64,000 nucleotides of DNA from Rs1 sp036960485 (GCA_036960485.1 JBALXS010000011.1:6194-70193); one strand, 5' to 3'. Positions 44,992 to 55,138 are shown, counted from the stretch's first letter. Notes: generated from the sequence alone by a model not told the origin. A program made the numbers and translations.

Positions 44992-45097
44992 ATTAGATCT
45001 TAAAAGGCATCTTGCTTTTAAATGAGATCTAGATTTTAAATGAAATTTAGATCTTAAAAGGCATTTAGATTTTAAATGAGATTTAGATTTTAAGGGA
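44992..45097 (+). repeat. 18-bp tandem array
   Basis: Nearly six copies of an 18-bp unit, consensus TTTAGATTTTAAATGAGA, lie in strict register. Two unit forms occur: one ending AAAAGGCA (44992-45009, 45046-45063) and one ending AAATGARA (45010-45045, 45064-45081), with a final partial copy. The array starts just after the stop of the iol cluster. Confidence 0.85.
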
Positions 45098-45257
45098 TAG
45101 GTAGATTTAACAAGCGATGCCACCACTGCCAGCGCTAACTCTTAAAGGAACATACTTACTCGTCTATTTTGTCTTGTCTTACCTCCATCCATAACGCTAT
45201 GCTCACCCCTTAAGCTATTATTCTTAAACTCAAATTAAATAATAAAGGAAGCTAGTC

Positions 45258-46034
45258 ATGGAAACATTGGGCATCATAGGTGTAGGTCATTTAGCCAGTT
45301 ATTTTGTGGCGGGTTTACGAAATGCAGGTGACAAGCGGCGTATATTACTCTCCCCTCGCAATGCTGAAATAGCGGCCGATTTGGCGCATCGCTACCAATG
45401 TGAAGTGCTCTGCGATAACCAAAGTGTTGCCGACCAAGCTGACATTTTACTATTAGCGACTCGCCCTGCGCACTCTTTACTAGCCTTACAAGCATTAACG
45501 CTGCGCCCTTCACTATTAGTTCTATCCGTCGTTGCTGGAGTCAGCATCGATGATTTACGAGACTTTGCAGCACCTGCAGATATAGCCAGATGCTTACCCT
45601 TGGCTCCTGTCGAGGTCGGCGCTGGTGCGACTCCTTTACTACCAAACAACCCACGTGCACGCCAATTGCTAGAAGCAATAGCAACTGTTGTCACTGTAGA
45701 AGATGAAAAAGCGTTTGAGTTAGCAGCTGTCGCCAGCTGCACTTCGGGATGGGTATTTCAAATAATCGCCGAGTTACAAAGCTGGCTAGAAAAAGCCGGA
45801 ATGAATCAGCAGCAGGCTCGCACTATTGCCATAGAAACATTCCACGGCGCCGCACATTTAGCCAAAATGCAACCCGAACTTAACTTGCAACAACAAGCCG
45901 ATAAAATTGGTACAGAGGGAACCTACACAAAGTTCTTTATTGACCAATTTCGTGAAGCTCAGGGGTTTCAGGCTTTGCATACAAGTGGGGATAATCTGCT
46001 TAAATCTTTATTGAAGACCTCTGATGATGAGTGA
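45258..46034 (+). CDS. Pyrroline-5-carboxylate reductase-like oxidoreductase
   Basis: This 258-residue protein has a Rossmann start LGIIGVGHLASYFVAGL, LLLATRP and VVAGVSI, and a C-terminal ProC-like helix bundle with ETFHGAAHL. It resembles ProC (proline from pyrroline-5-carboxylate) but is a divergent paralogue; the usual TSPGG motif reads GTEGTYTKF. The true substrate may be another cyclic imine or amino acid. GGAAGC lies 6-11 bp before the ATG. It is convergent with the DppA gene, 28 bp away. Confidence 0.8.
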   Translation: METLGIIGVGHLASYFVAGLRNAGDKRRILLSPRNAEIAADLAHRYQCEVLCDNQSVADQADILLLATRPAHSLLALQALTLRPSLLVLSVVAGVSIDDLRDFAAPADIARCLPLAPVEVGAGATPLLPNNPRARQLLEAIATVVTVEDEKAFELAAVASCTSGWVFQIIAELQSWLEKAGMNQQQARTIAIETFHGAAHLAKMQPELNLQQQADKIGTEGTYTKFFIDQFREAQGFQALHTSGDNLLKSLLKTSDDE

Positions 46035-46062
46035 GATAGGCAACATTACGCCCTTGCAACGG

Positions 46063-46884
46063 TCAGCTTTGAGTTGAACTCAAATAAGAAAAAGCACATA
46101 ACAAACTGATTAATGATTTCATATCACTAGCGGTATAGCTCACGGTACGCGCATCAATTAACTCCACTTCTGGGATAAGAGAGAGTACATCGGCCATCAC
46201 CGGCTTAGTGGTACTTAATTCAAGCTTATATGGCGCTTTTATCAGTTTAGATTGTGTTTGAGTTAAATTGCTCACCGCGTTAAACGCCGCCGCTCTAATC
46301 TTTTGCTGCGCAGTACTGGGGCTAAGCGACTGGGCCGCAGTGCTTGAAATCATACGTTTGACGCAACAGTAGCTGACTCCAGGATAGCGCTTTTCTATCC
46401 ACCCTTGTAGCTGATCATCTCCAGAAACCAATAGCAGAGGCGTAGCAAACTCCAGAGCTAATGATGTATATAAATCGGCTTCTGCCATGCTATAACCGTT
46501 AACCGCCACTCGATAGAAAGCAGCGCTATTAATCGTATGCGAGAGTATCCCTTTTTCACCAGCGCCGCTGTGATAACCAATTAAAAGCAAGCCATCAAAA
46601 GCGTCCTGTTGTATGCCTTCTATCATAGAAAAAGGACGTGGTTTACCTTGGATTAGCTCGGCTCTTTGATCAATGTTAGCAGAGCGCAAGTTGGTCATGC
46701 TACCGTGGCTATCGGCGACGACCACTTTGGTTGCGCCTGCATCATATGCGCCTTTGATGGCTGCATTCACTTCTTGCTCCATCAGTGCCCGTGCCTGTTC
46801 ATATTCGATATTCCCTGCACGGCACTGCTCAATAGAAACAACACCGGCAATTCCTTCGATATCTGCTGAAATAAAAATTTTCAT
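46063..46884 (-). CDS. dppA: M55-family D-aminopeptidase, DppA type
   Basis: This 273-residue zinc peptidase has SADIEG (Asp8, Glu10), DSHG (His60), GYHSGAG (His105) and Glu135, matching the DppA metal ligands known in Bacillus. DppA releases N-terminal D-amino acids from peptides, a step in cell-wall peptide use. No dipeptide transporter genes are adjacent. There is no signal peptide, so it is cytoplasmic. Confidence 0.92.
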   Translation of the reverse strand: MKIFISADIEGIAGVVSIEQCRAGNIEYEQARALMEQEVNAAIKGAYDAGATKVVVADSHGSMTNLRSANIDQRAELIQGKPRPFSMIEGIQQDAFDGLLLIGYHSGAGEKGILSHTINSAAFYRVAVNGYSMAEADLYTSLALEFATPLLLVSGDDQLQGWIEKRYPGVSYCCVKRMISSTAAQSLSPSTAQQKIRAAAFNAVSNLTQTQSKLIKAPYKLELSTTKPVMADVLSLIPEVELIDARTVSYTASDMKSLISLLCAFSYLSSTQS

Positions 46885-47645
46885 TTTTTTCCTTATGTTT
46901 ATTTAAAACTTTATAACAGACGACAGCCCAATAATAACTGATAAAGCCGATGGTGTATGTGGCTGTAATTTTTTGATACCAGCCGCCCTCAGCATAGCTG
47001 ACTATACTTTGTAATTCAGCATTAAACCCAGCTAAAAATGCTCGTTTACAGTAGCAATACCTATACACAAGAGTACCAGAACTTCGATTTTTGCCTTGTC
47101 TGTCGTTAGCTACGTTACGCTGAGACCTCTAGATAGTACTGACTGTGTGTATGTCACACCATCGTGCTACTATTATCACTATCTTTTGCCTAGCTCCTTA
47201 GTATGACTGTGTTAGCTCTGATGTGAATTTACGTGTCGAAGTGGGTGGATATACCAATCGATAGCCGGCATTTCGGAGTTTAATTTTATAACAACCTTTC
47301 ATGCCATTAAGTCGTGAATTTTCAACTCTTGGAAACTCGATTCGCGCAACTAGCTTTTTTTAAATTGGTGTTGCATTCATCATAAAGACCTTTTAAAAAT
47401 CTTTATGGGTATAAATTGATAGGTTCGCAATTTGCTTAGGGGTACTTCGTTTGCTTTATCTGCTGTGCAAGGCTAACAGCATTACACAGAGAACGGGGTA
47501 GATGTTGCTTCTTGCTTTAAAGCCAAATACCGAGGCTCGCTACTGTTCTTTGTTATCCCTCAAACAGCATTGATATCAAATATAATTTAATAAGGCAGCT
47601 TACAATAACTACCTGAGCGTAATATTTAACTTCGGTTTTGCTGGA
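46885..47645. other. Long intergenic stretch, no supported gene
   Basis: No coding region with a start site, domain or neighbour link is seen in 760 bp. A hairpin CATAAAGA/TCTTTATG (47381-47407, 8 bp) has no T run. A decayed element is possible. Confidence 0.5.
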
Positions 47646-49292
47646 TTATGATTGTTTGTTAGCTTTCTTGTATTCATACATCCGTTGGTCAGCAAGTGAT
47701 AAACACTCGGATGGGTCTAAGGTTTCAAAACTTGTTGCGATGCCAAAACTAAGACCCGCGTATTCCCATCCGGTTTGTTGTAGTTCTTGTTGCGCTTTTT
47801 GGATAATGTCTGAGATTTGAATTAATCGTGACTCAGCTAGTTGTTCGCTCTTAATGGCAACCACTAAAATAAACTCATCACCACCATAGCGAAATACTGA
47901 GCCTAGACCTTGTAGTCTTTTTTGCATGATACTGGCAGTTGCAAGCAGAAATTTGTCACCTTCATCATGGCCAAATTTATCGTTAATTTTTTTGAAATTA
48001 TCAAGGTCAATGAAAGTAAGGCAGTAGTGCCCTGTTAAATTGCTCAGCATTTCATTTTGGGCGAAACGATTACCAATTTGCGTCAACGGATCAATGCGAG
48101 AATTAGAATAACTTCGATAAAATTCTTTTTGCTGTAGTTGCAACCATTCAGCAAGGGAAAGAAGGATGCATATACAATCAACTGTTAATGCCATTAGCAC
48201 TATAAGCTCGGGGGAAATACTGCTTGCGAGTTTATAAATATGGGATAAAACATACAACGCTAAAGCTGAACCGTATATAAGGCTTCCTATCAGATAATAC
48301 TTCGCCCTGAAGTCCTTTTTACCGAGCATATAAATACCAGTACCGATACATAGAGGTATCCAAATTATTGCAATGGCATGTGATATAGCGTAGCTGACAG
48401 TAAAAGGCAGAAAAAGCATTACAATGGCCAAGATCAAGCTGACAATTGAGAGTAAGTTAAATACTTTTGCCAGTTTAAGATGGTTTCGTTGGCAGTTAAA
48501 TAGCAACTTAGTAAACTGGCTAGCAAAAGCGATAGCAAGAGGAAATATCATAATACCTGTATACACAGGATTAAATGCTGACACTTTAAATAGATGCCCT
48601 AAACTTCCTGACGCAGTAAGCCAACCCAAACCATGTAAGCCTATATAGCCCGCACAGGCTAAGGTAACTAGGTACTTCGTTCTGAAGTATATAAATAAGG
48701 CGATTAAAGCTAAAGTAATCATTACTGCAAATGAAATGGAAGTAATGCTGTTGGTAAAGAACTGCTTACTATAGAACTCTGTTTTACTGTAAAACTTGAT
48801 CACAGCTGGTGTTGTGTACATTTTAGCTTGAATAAAAAGCCAAAGTGTACCACTTTCATTATGATCTAATGGCAGTGAAAAAGCCTGTGAGTGTGCCAGT
48901 TTGGGATTTTCACTTTCAAGCTGACCAAACCTTGCTAACAGTATTGGCTCAGCATTATCAGGTTGCCAATAAGCTGTTCCTATATCTAAAAAATTCGTTT
49001 GAATGTTAACAAACCAAGCATTCTTCTGCTTAGTTATATTGCTTAACTTAACCTTTGTGATATATGCGCCACTACCTCCTAGTATCGAGATGGCTCGGTT
49101 GGCGCTTTCATATAATCTAGTTAACTCTACAAAACTAGGGCCGGTCTCTAAAGATTGAGTTTGGAGCCATAGGTTGTGTTCATTCAATTCAATTTTAGCG
49201 ATATTGTCCAAGTTCACGTAAGGTTGTGCACTTACCGAACCAGCAAATATTAAAAAGAGAAACAAAGTAAATAATACAATATGTTTTATCAT
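47646..49292 (-). CDS. 7TM-DISM membrane diguanylate cyclase
   Basis: This 548-residue protein has a signal peptide (about 1-22, ending SVSA), a periplasmic 7TMR-DISM-like sensor domain (about 23-175), seven membrane spans (about 183-385) and a cytoplasmic GGDEF domain (about 395-545) with intact GGDEF at 470-474. It should make c-di-GMP in response to an extracellular signal. No RxxD inhibitory site lies five residues before GGDEF, so product feedback at that site is probably lost. It is a stand-alone gene. The same window holds an HD-GYP phosphodiesterase at 94-1128. Confidence 0.9.
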   Translation of the reverse strand: MIKHIVLFTLFLFLIFAGSVSAQPYVNLDNIAKIELNEHNLWLQTQSLETGPSFVELTRLYESANRAISILGGSGAYITKVKLSNITKQKNAWFVNIQTNFLDIGTAYWQPDNAEPILLARFGQLESENPKLAHSQAFSLPLDHNESGTLWLFIQAKMYTTPAVIKFYSKTEFYSKQFFTNSITSISFAVMITLALIALFIYFRTKYLVTLACAGYIGLHGLGWLTASGSLGHLFKVSAFNPVYTGIMIFPLAIAFASQFTKLLFNCQRNHLKLAKVFNLLSIVSLILAIVMLFLPFTVSYAISHAIAIIWIPLCIGTGIYMLGKKDFRAKYYLIGSLIYGSALALYVLSHIYKLASSISPELIVLMALTVDCICILLSLAEWLQLQQKEFYRSYSNSRIDPLTQIGNRFAQNEMLSNLTGHYCLTFIDLDNFKKINDKFGHDEGDKFLLATASIMQKRLQGLGSVFRYGGDEFILVVAIKSEQLAESRLIQISDIIQKAQQELQQTGWEYAGLSFGIATSFETLDPSECLSLADQRMYEYKKANKQS

Positions 49293-49561
49293 TTAGTTAA
49301 CGAATGTCTGATGTGGTGATGCATATTCGATATTCATGCATAAATTTAAAATTGACCTTAAAACTAGTTAAAAGCCACAATCTGTATTATGTAATAAACG
49401 AGTCTAATATGACAAGGATAAAGAGAGCGAGGTCAGCTCTTTCAAGAGTAGAGCTGGAATTGAGTGCTTATTTTATATCTTCTGTAAGTACTGTTGATCA
49501 GTACTAAAGATTACTTGAGTTGCTGATAATAATGTAGCTAGTTGCTAGCTAACACGGCTAA

Positions 49562-49981
49562 TTACTCACCATTCATCGTTATTACCAGTGTTCTTTGACC
49601 GCCAAAATTTCTATGCTCGCAGAGGTAAATCCCCTGCCAAATCCCTAAATTCAAATTTCCATTAGTGATCGGGATATTTAAGCTGCTACCTAAAAGGCTG
49701 CTTTTTAAATGCGCTGGCATATCATCGCTACCCTCATCAAGATGCGTATAGTAGCTTTCATTTTCAGGGGCTAAACGACTGAAGTATTTTTCAAAGTCAT
49801 CTCTGACTGAATAATCTGCATTTTCATTGATAGTCAGTGATGCAGAGGTATGTTTAATTAGCACATTCATGATACCAATGTTAATACGTGACAGTTCTGT
49901 GAGCTGAACAAGCACTTCATCTGTAATAAGATGGAAGCCTCTTGCTCGCGCTGCCAATTTAATCTCTTGTTGGAACCACAT
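49562..49981 (-). CDS. yjbQ: YjbQ/UPF0047 family protein
   Basis: This 139-residue protein has HTSASLTINENAD, YTHLDEGSDDMPAHLKSSLL and GIWQGIYLCEHRN, the conserved patches of the YjbQ (UPF0047) family. Members have weak thiamine phosphate synthase activity in vitro; the cellular role is open. The length is normal. The LysR gene ends 38 bp away on the same strand upstream, so they may be co-transcribed. Confidence 0.9.
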   Translation of the reverse strand: MWFQQEIKLAARARGFHLITDEVLVQLTELSRINIGIMNVLIKHTSASLTINENADYSVRDDFEKYFSRLAPENESYYTHLDEGSDDMPAHLKSSLLGSSLNIPITNGNLNLGIWQGIYLCEHRNFGGQRTLVITMNGE

Positions 49982-50019
49982 GCTATTTTAAACCCCTTCT
50001 AGGTAGCTCTTAATCTTTA

Positions 50020-51009
50020 TCAATATATCGGATTATACTCAGTCACTGCTTGGCAAGACTCTCGCAGCCATTGATCAAAACACTGTACTGCATTACTAGT
50101 TTGAATAGCCGTGTTCTCCACCAATTGACAAACAAGCGGAGCACTCACCGGTACGTCTGTTAATGCAATTAAACTACCCTGCTCTATTGCATCCATCACC
50201 AGCGATGTTCGCCCCATTGCTATACCGTGGCCTAGCTCTGCTAATTGTAATGAAATGTTTGAAATCCGATACTGCTGTGCGCGTTTTAAAACGCTTGCTG
50301 CGACATTTATATCGAGCTGTTTTAACCAATAATCCCAGTTACTAGAATATTGCGTAAGTAATGGGCTTTGATCAATCACAATGGGGTAATCTAGTAGTGC
50401 CTTTAAGTCACCCCTTTTAACTGGCGCTACAATTGAATGCTGTTGGGCAAAGCTGGGGGAGCAAACTGGAAAGAGTTTGTCACTAAATAACTCTTCGCCA
50501 GCTAGCTTTTCAACAGATAACTCTTCACTAAATAACGCTGAGTGTGGTTTAAACCTCGTGTCATCAGCGCCGTAACTGATACCAGCGTGTGCATGGTTAG
50601 CATTAAAATCAATAGGATTTTCTACCGCGTTAACGCAGATATTAATTTTTGGGAAACGCTGATTAAAAATCATCAGACGTGGGTATAACCAACGAATAGA
50701 AAACCCTGGTAGCGCATTGATTATTAGATCGTTACTATTTTGCATCGTTCTTTCAATATCAATAGATCGCTGAATGCCATTCAACCCTTGCTTAATAGAT
50801 ACCAGCAATCGCTCTCCAGATGGTGTTACTATCACACCTCGTCCACTGCGTTCAAATACATCAAAACCCACGCGTATTTCTAAGTTTTTAATGTGTTGGC
50901 TCACCGCGCCAGGGCTTAAATTGAGCTCTTCGGCTGCCAGCGAGAAACTACTGTGACGACAGGCACATTCAAATATCTTTAGCGCTTTGATCGAGGGAAG
51001 TAAAAACAT
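50020..51009 (-). CDS. LysR-family regulator, GcvA type
   Basis: This 329-residue protein has a winged helix (about 5-65; SSFSLAAEELNLSPGAVSQHI) and a GcvA-like effector domain (ALPGFSIRWLYPRL, LAELGHGIAMGR). The start at 51009 (ATG) is preferred over a TTG 6 bp upstream. It lies 107 bp after the amino-acid ABC operon on the same strand, so it may control that operon or be co-transcribed with it. Confidence 0.9.
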   Translation of the reverse strand: MFLLPSIKALKIFECACRHSSFSLAAEELNLSPGAVSQHIKNLEIRVGFDVFERSGRGVIVTPSGERLLVSIKQGLNGIQRSIDIERTMQNSNDLIINALPGFSIRWLYPRLMIFNQRFPKINICVNAVENPIDFNANHAHAGISYGADDTRFKPHSALFSEELSVEKLAGEELFSDKLFPVCSPSFAQQHSIVAPVKRGDLKALLDYPIVIDQSPLLTQYSSNWDYWLKQLDINVAASVLKRAQQYRISNISLQLAELGHGIAMGRTSLVMDAIEQGSLIALTDVPVSAPLVCQLVENTAIQTSNAVQCFDQWLRESCQAVTEYNPIY

Positions 51010-51116
51010 AATCAATGTATCTTTAGTTTAGGGTGATATAAATAATAAGCGTGAATTAATTGGCTCAAGAATACTAATTAACTTGGTATACACGACTGCC
51101 TGCAAACTATTCGTGG

Positions 51117-52004
51117 CTAGTTACTTTGCACACTTTTTCTTTCAAACCTTTTAAACACTAGCGATAACCCAAAGCAAATCACAAAATAAAACAGTGCTGT
51201 AATTAACCAAGATTCAAATATTGTGCGTGCAGTGGTCACCATTTCTAAGGTTTTAAAGGTTAGCTCTTGTACCGATATAAGCGAAATAATTGAGCTATCT
51301 TTAATCAACGTAATAAATTGATTAGCCGTCGGCGGAATAACTTTTTTAAAGGCTTGCGGTAAAATAATGAAACGCATTTCATCTATTTTTCCCATACCTA
51401 TCGAGCGTGCCGCTTCACTTTGGCCTTTATCAACAGATTGAATACCGGCACGCACAATCTCGCCGACAAAAGCGCTTTCAAATAATGCTAGTACAATGAC
51501 ACCTGATATCAGTGATGGGAACCGACGCATATCACCAAAGAAAAACTCCCATATAGGCGCGCCATCCTCTTGCCTTGCAATACTTCTTGCCCAATCTTCT
51601 ATATTTAAGGCGACAATCAGTTGTTCTGAGAGAAAAAAGAAAAAGATAAAAATAATAACCACAGGTGGAATATTACGTAAAAACTCTAAGTAGGTTCTGG
51701 CAAGCAAACGCACCGCTAAGTTTCTAGAGCAACGTGCCACACCCAGTAATACCCCTAAAACAAGTGCTAACACCCCGGCATAAATTGAAATACGGATAGT
51801 GGTTATAAAACCTTGCAATAAGAGGTTTGCAGCCCAGCGCTGATCATCTTCGTCCCAGCGTAAAATGTAATCGGGCACCAAGTGCCAACGCCATTCATAG
51901 CGTAAGTTTTCTTCAAACCCTGACCAAACAACAGTACAAAAACCAACAATCGCTATCACAATCACAAAATCTAACCAGTGAAGCCTTTTCAATATTTTTT
52001 GCAC
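51117..52004 (-). CDS. Polar amino-acid ABC transporter permease (2)
   Basis: This 295-residue inner-membrane protein is a HisMQ-type permease with the family core LLQGFITTIRISIYAGVLAL, EFLRNIPPVV and the ATPase-contact motif EAARSIGMGK. The start is a GTG with AAGGG about 7 bp upstream. It is the last gene of the transporter operon, after the binding protein. It pairs with the permease at 53053-53910, giving a heterodimeric channel. Confidence 0.9.
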   Translation of the reverse strand: MQKILKRLHWLDFVIVIAIVGFCTVVWSGFEENLRYEWRWHLVPDYILRWDEDDQRWAANLLLQGFITTIRISIYAGVLALVLGVLLGVARCSRNLAVRLLARTYLEFLRNIPPVVIIFIFFFFLSEQLIVALNIEDWARSIARQEDGAPIWEFFFGDMRRFPSLISGVIVLALFESAFVGEIVRAGIQSVDKGQSEAARSIGMGKIDEMRFIILPQAFKKVIPPTANQFITLIKDSSIISLISVQELTFKTLEMVTTARTIFESWLITALFYFVICFGLSLVFKRFERKSVQSN

Positions 52005-52051
52005 TGTGCACCCTTATTGTATTAGTGATTGTTATTGATAGAGGTGGAGTA

Positions 52052-52073
52052 AGTGAGGGCTTTACTCCTCACT
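52052..52073 (-). other. Intercistronic hairpin after the binding-protein gene
   Basis: AGTGAGG and CCTCACT form a 7-bp stem with an 8-nt loop in the 129-bp gap between the binding protein and permease 2. It may shield the binding-protein message from 3' decay. Confidence 0.5.
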
Positions 52074-52133
52074 CCAAACGCTTCACCCCTAATCTTCAAT
52101 CATTAATCGTTCAAAGCTAAAAAAGCTCACTGG

Positions 52134-52970
52134 CTAATCGGAAACTTGATCAGCCCACTTTACCGTTTTAAACCAGTAGTCATTACGTTCCTGTAACCAC
52201 TGAGTGCGAGTATTTATGCCAATCCAGTTATTAAACCAGTTCAGTGCATCAGGATCTCCTTTACGTAATGCGATTGCTTCACCCGTTGCAGAGAACGTTC
52301 TATTAAAAGGCACATACAGCGTATTAGGGTAGCGGCGCGCTTCTGTAGAAGGCTCCGGTTCAGTAGACATAGTGGCATGTGCATTACCGTTACGTACTTC
52401 TTGACCTGACGCGCCATCGTCGTCAAATAACAATAGTGTTGCCTTTGGGAACATGGTTTTAATCACGGCTGCAGGGGTCGCACCGCGGCGTGCACTAAAA
52501 GTCACTTCAGGTTTATTGTAATCGTCTAACTTAAAACCTGCTGTTTTTTGCTTGTTGGCTAAAATGGTCATGCCTGAAAAAGCATAAGGTTGGGTAAAGT
52601 TAACAGTTAAATTACGCGTAGGTGTAACAGTCATACCACTGATGATTACATCAAACTTACCCGAAACAAGCGCCGGAATAATCCCATCCCAAGCTGTGGG
52701 GATAAATTCAACATCTACTCCCATGTCCTTAGCCATTTTACGGCCCACATCGAGTTCAAAGCCGATTAATTCACCTTTTTTATTGCGCATAGACCAAGGC
52801 TTAAATAATGACAAACCTACTTTTATCACTCCGCGTTTTTTGATCGTTTCGATAACGCTATTCGCTGCTATTTCTTGGTTAGCCGTCTTGGCTTGAGCGG
52901 TCCCGCTCAGTGCAACGGCGGCTAATAATGCTGCGGTTGCAGCTCTTATAAAATTACGTCTTAGTTTCAT
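52134..52970 (-). CDS. Polar amino-acid binding protein
   Basis: This 278-residue protein has a signal peptide with RR (about 1-27, MKLRRNFIRAATAALLAA, ending TAQA) and a family-3 binding fold: VIKVGLSLFKPWSMRNKKGE, GFELDVGRKMAKDMG, DVIISGMTVTPTRN. It delivers an amino acid or related ligand to the adjacent permeases. The sequence does not say which one; a tryptophan pocket (KPWSM) is common among polar amino-acid binders. Confidence 0.92.
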   Translation of the reverse strand: MKLRRNFIRAATAALLAAVALSGTAQAKTANQEIAANSVIETIKKRGVIKVGLSLFKPWSMRNKKGELIGFELDVGRKMAKDMGVDVEFIPTAWDGIIPALVSGKFDVIISGMTVTPTRNLTVNFTQPYAFSGMTILANKQKTAGFKLDDYNKPEVTFSARRGATPAAVIKTMFPKATLLLFDDDGASGQEVRNGNAHATMSTEPEPSTEARRYPNTLYVPFNRTFSATGEAIALRKGDPDALNWFNNWIGINTRTQWLQERNDYWFKTVKWADQVSD

Positions 52971-53052
52971 AAATTATCTCTCAGATTATAGGGTGGATAA
53001 GGTTAACCGTTGTTATATCTATTTTTTATCACTCTTTTTTCTAAAATTAAGG

Positions 53053-53910
53053 CTATTGAGGAACCGCATAGCGTTTTTCTACATAGGAGACGCCAAACGA
53101 TAAAATCAGCGTCACTACTAAGTAAACAGCTGCAATAGTGAACCAAACTTCAAAGCTCATATAAGTCTCTGATATTATATTACGCCCTATGGTCGTTAAC
53201 TCAGCTACCGCGATAACGCTGACGATGGCAGAACTTTTCACCATGTTAACCACCTCGCCTGTCATCGGCGGTAACATAAAACGCACAGACTGGGGCAGGA
53301 TGATAAATAGATAAGCTTGGCTAGTTTCCATACCAATAGATCTAGCGCCTTCCCACTGGCCTTTGGGTACGGCATTAATTCCTGCCCGAAAAATCTCTGA
53401 AATAAGCGCTGCGTGATACACCGTTAAACACAAAATACTGGCCCAATAACGATCGAAGCCAAAAATAGGCCCCAGAACGTAATAAAAGAGATACAGCAAT
53501 ACTAGTAAAGGCGTGTTACGCACTATTTCTAAAAACGCCACTGCAACAGCACTACCAACAACCAGACCAGATAAGCGTAATACCACAACTAAAAAACCCA
53601 GAATAAGAGCAGCACCAAAGGCAAGAGCTGATATCTCGATGGTTTTAAAGAGTCCGATAATAATCTCTCCCCACTGGAAGCCATCATCGGTAAATTGGTA
53701 AATATATTGTGGAATCCGATACCACTGCCAGTTATACCCCATTGCTTGTGCGCCAATAAAAGCAGTGTGTACAATAACCCACATTACCGCCAGGTAAATC
53801 AGACAGGCAACAACTACTGAATCCATCAAACGATTAAAAAAAGACGGTTGAGGCATTTGGTAAGGCTGCACTGCTAAATCAATTACTTGAGCGTTTTTCG
53901 CAGTAGACAT
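53053..53910 (-). CDS. Polar amino-acid ABC transporter permease (1)
   Basis: This 285-residue HisMQ-type permease has GLFKTIEISALAFGAALILG, EIVRNTPLLVLLYLFYYVL and the EAA motif EGARSIGMET. It has a long N-terminal part (1-60) with one extra span. The start at 53910 (ATG) lies 3 bp after the ATPase stop, after an in-frame TTG. Order ATPase-permease-binding protein-permease indicates one operon. Confidence 0.92.
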   Translation of the reverse strand: MSTAKNAQVIDLAVQPYQMPQPSFFNRLMDSVVVACLIYLAVMWVIVHTAFIGAQAMGYNWQWYRIPQYIYQFTDDGFQWGEIIIGLFKTIEISALAFGAALILGFLVVVLRLSGLVVGSAVAVAFLEIVRNTPLLVLLYLFYYVLGPIFGFDRYWASILCLTVYHAALISEIFRAGINAVPKGQWEGARSIGMETSQAYLFIILPQSVRFMLPPMTGEVVNMVKSSAIVSVIAVAELTTIGRNIISETYMSFEVWFTIAAVYLVVTLILSFGVSYVEKRYAVPQ

Positions 53911-53913
53911 CAA

Positions 53914-54654
53914 CTAGTGCTCCAAAATCTGATCTAAGAACGTTTTACATCTTTCACTAGAAGGGTTAGTGAAGAATTTTTCAGGTTTAGAGTGCTCGAT
54001 TATTTCCCCTGCTTCCATAAAAATCATCGTATCAGCCACTTTGCGTGCAAAACCCATTTCATGGGTAACACACACCATGGTCATACCGGTATCAGCAAGC
54101 TCAACCATCACATCTAACACTTCATTGATCATTTCAGGATCAAGTGCTGAGGTGGGCTCATCAAATAAAATAACGCGACTTTGCATACACAGCGATCGCG
54201 CAATGGCGACACGTTGTTGCTGCCCGCCCGATAGTTGCGCAGGATATTTATTAGCTTGATCAGGTATATGCACACGCTCTAAATATTTTTGCGCAATTGA
54301 CAGCGCTTCAGATTTGGATTTTTTTTGTACGCGTATTGGCCCAATCGTTAAATTTTCTAATACTGTTAAATGCGGAAAAAGATTAAACTGTTGAAACACC
54401 ATTCCAACTTCTTGCCTGAGTTTGCTTAACTGTTTGCATCCCTCAAAAAGCTCTACGCCATCGACGACTAGTTTTCCGGAATTGTGCGATTCAAGACCAT
54501 TAAAACAGCGTATCAAAGTAGATTTACCAGATCCAGACGGCCCACAAATGACCACACGCTCTCCTGTTTTTACAGCGATATCTACATCTTTTAAGGCGTG
54601 AAAATCACCATAATATTTATTGAGACCAGAGCTCTCAATGATTAGATTTTTCAT
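53914..54654 (-). CDS. Polar amino-acid ABC transporter ATPase
   Basis: This 246-residue ATPase has Walker A GPSGSGKST (about 36-44), signature LSGGQQQRVAIARSL and Walker B VILFDEPTSALDPEM, the pattern of HisP/GlnQ-type amino-acid importers. It is the first gene of the operon. Confidence 0.95.
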   Translation of the reverse strand: MKNLIIESSGLNKYYGDFHALKDVDIAVKTGERVVICGPSGSGKSTLIRCFNGLESHNSGKLVVDGVELFEGCKQLSKLRQEVGMVFQQFNLFPHLTVLENLTIGPIRVQKKSKSEALSIAQKYLERVHIPDQANKYPAQLSGGQQQRVAIARSLCMQSRVILFDEPTSALDPEMINEVLDVMVELADTGMTMVCVTHEMGFARKVADTMIFMEAGEIIEHSKPEKFFTNPSSERCKTFLDQILEH

Positions 54655-55095
54655 ATATATGGACTCTACTTCTTTTTATTAAATATATTAAGCATCTTCA
54701 CAAGCCAATCTGCAAGGTAGTGATCAAATAGTCATGCTTTTATTTGAAAGTATAATCAATTCATTCATTAGTTTTTTCTAATTAATGGTTTACGAAATAA
54801 GTATATACCATTAGTAGCCGCCTTGTTAGTGTAGCTAAGCTGCTACAAAGTCTATGCTGTTACCTTCATTAGAGTAGAGCTAAGTTTATTTAGCTTTACT
54901 AAACAAATCAATATCCAAATAATTTTATAGCAACCCGTAAAAAACATAAATTTTCAACTAAGCACTAAGCAAGTAAACCCAACCACTATAAACAATATTC
55001 GGCTTGTTGCTTTTAAATAACACTTTTACCCACATTATTTTTAACTAGTTTTTACCCTCACACAAGGTCGTAGCGAGGGGTTTGAGATAGGCAGC

Positions 55096-55138
55096 ACTAG
55101 ATATGGCCGTTTGGTTATTCCAAATAACCATATCTAGT
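55096..55138. promoter_or_regulatory. Dyad in the divergent transporter-cupin control region
   Basis: ACTAGATATGG and CCATATCTAGT are perfect 11-bp inverted arms, and GGTTATT-CCA-AATAACC forms an inner 7-bp hairpin sharing two bases. It is 80 bp before the cupin gene and 440 bp before the ATPase gene. It could be an operator for both units or an RNA leader structure. The rest of 54655-55217 holds no gene. Confidence 0.55.

Noticed and set aside
46829..47068. Minus-strand open frame upstream of dppA
   Set aside because: It overlaps the dppA start in another frame and shows no domain.
49304..49507. Plus-strand open frame of 67 codons
   Set aside because: Composition and lack of start signals suggest chance in the gap between the GGDEF and YjbQ genes.
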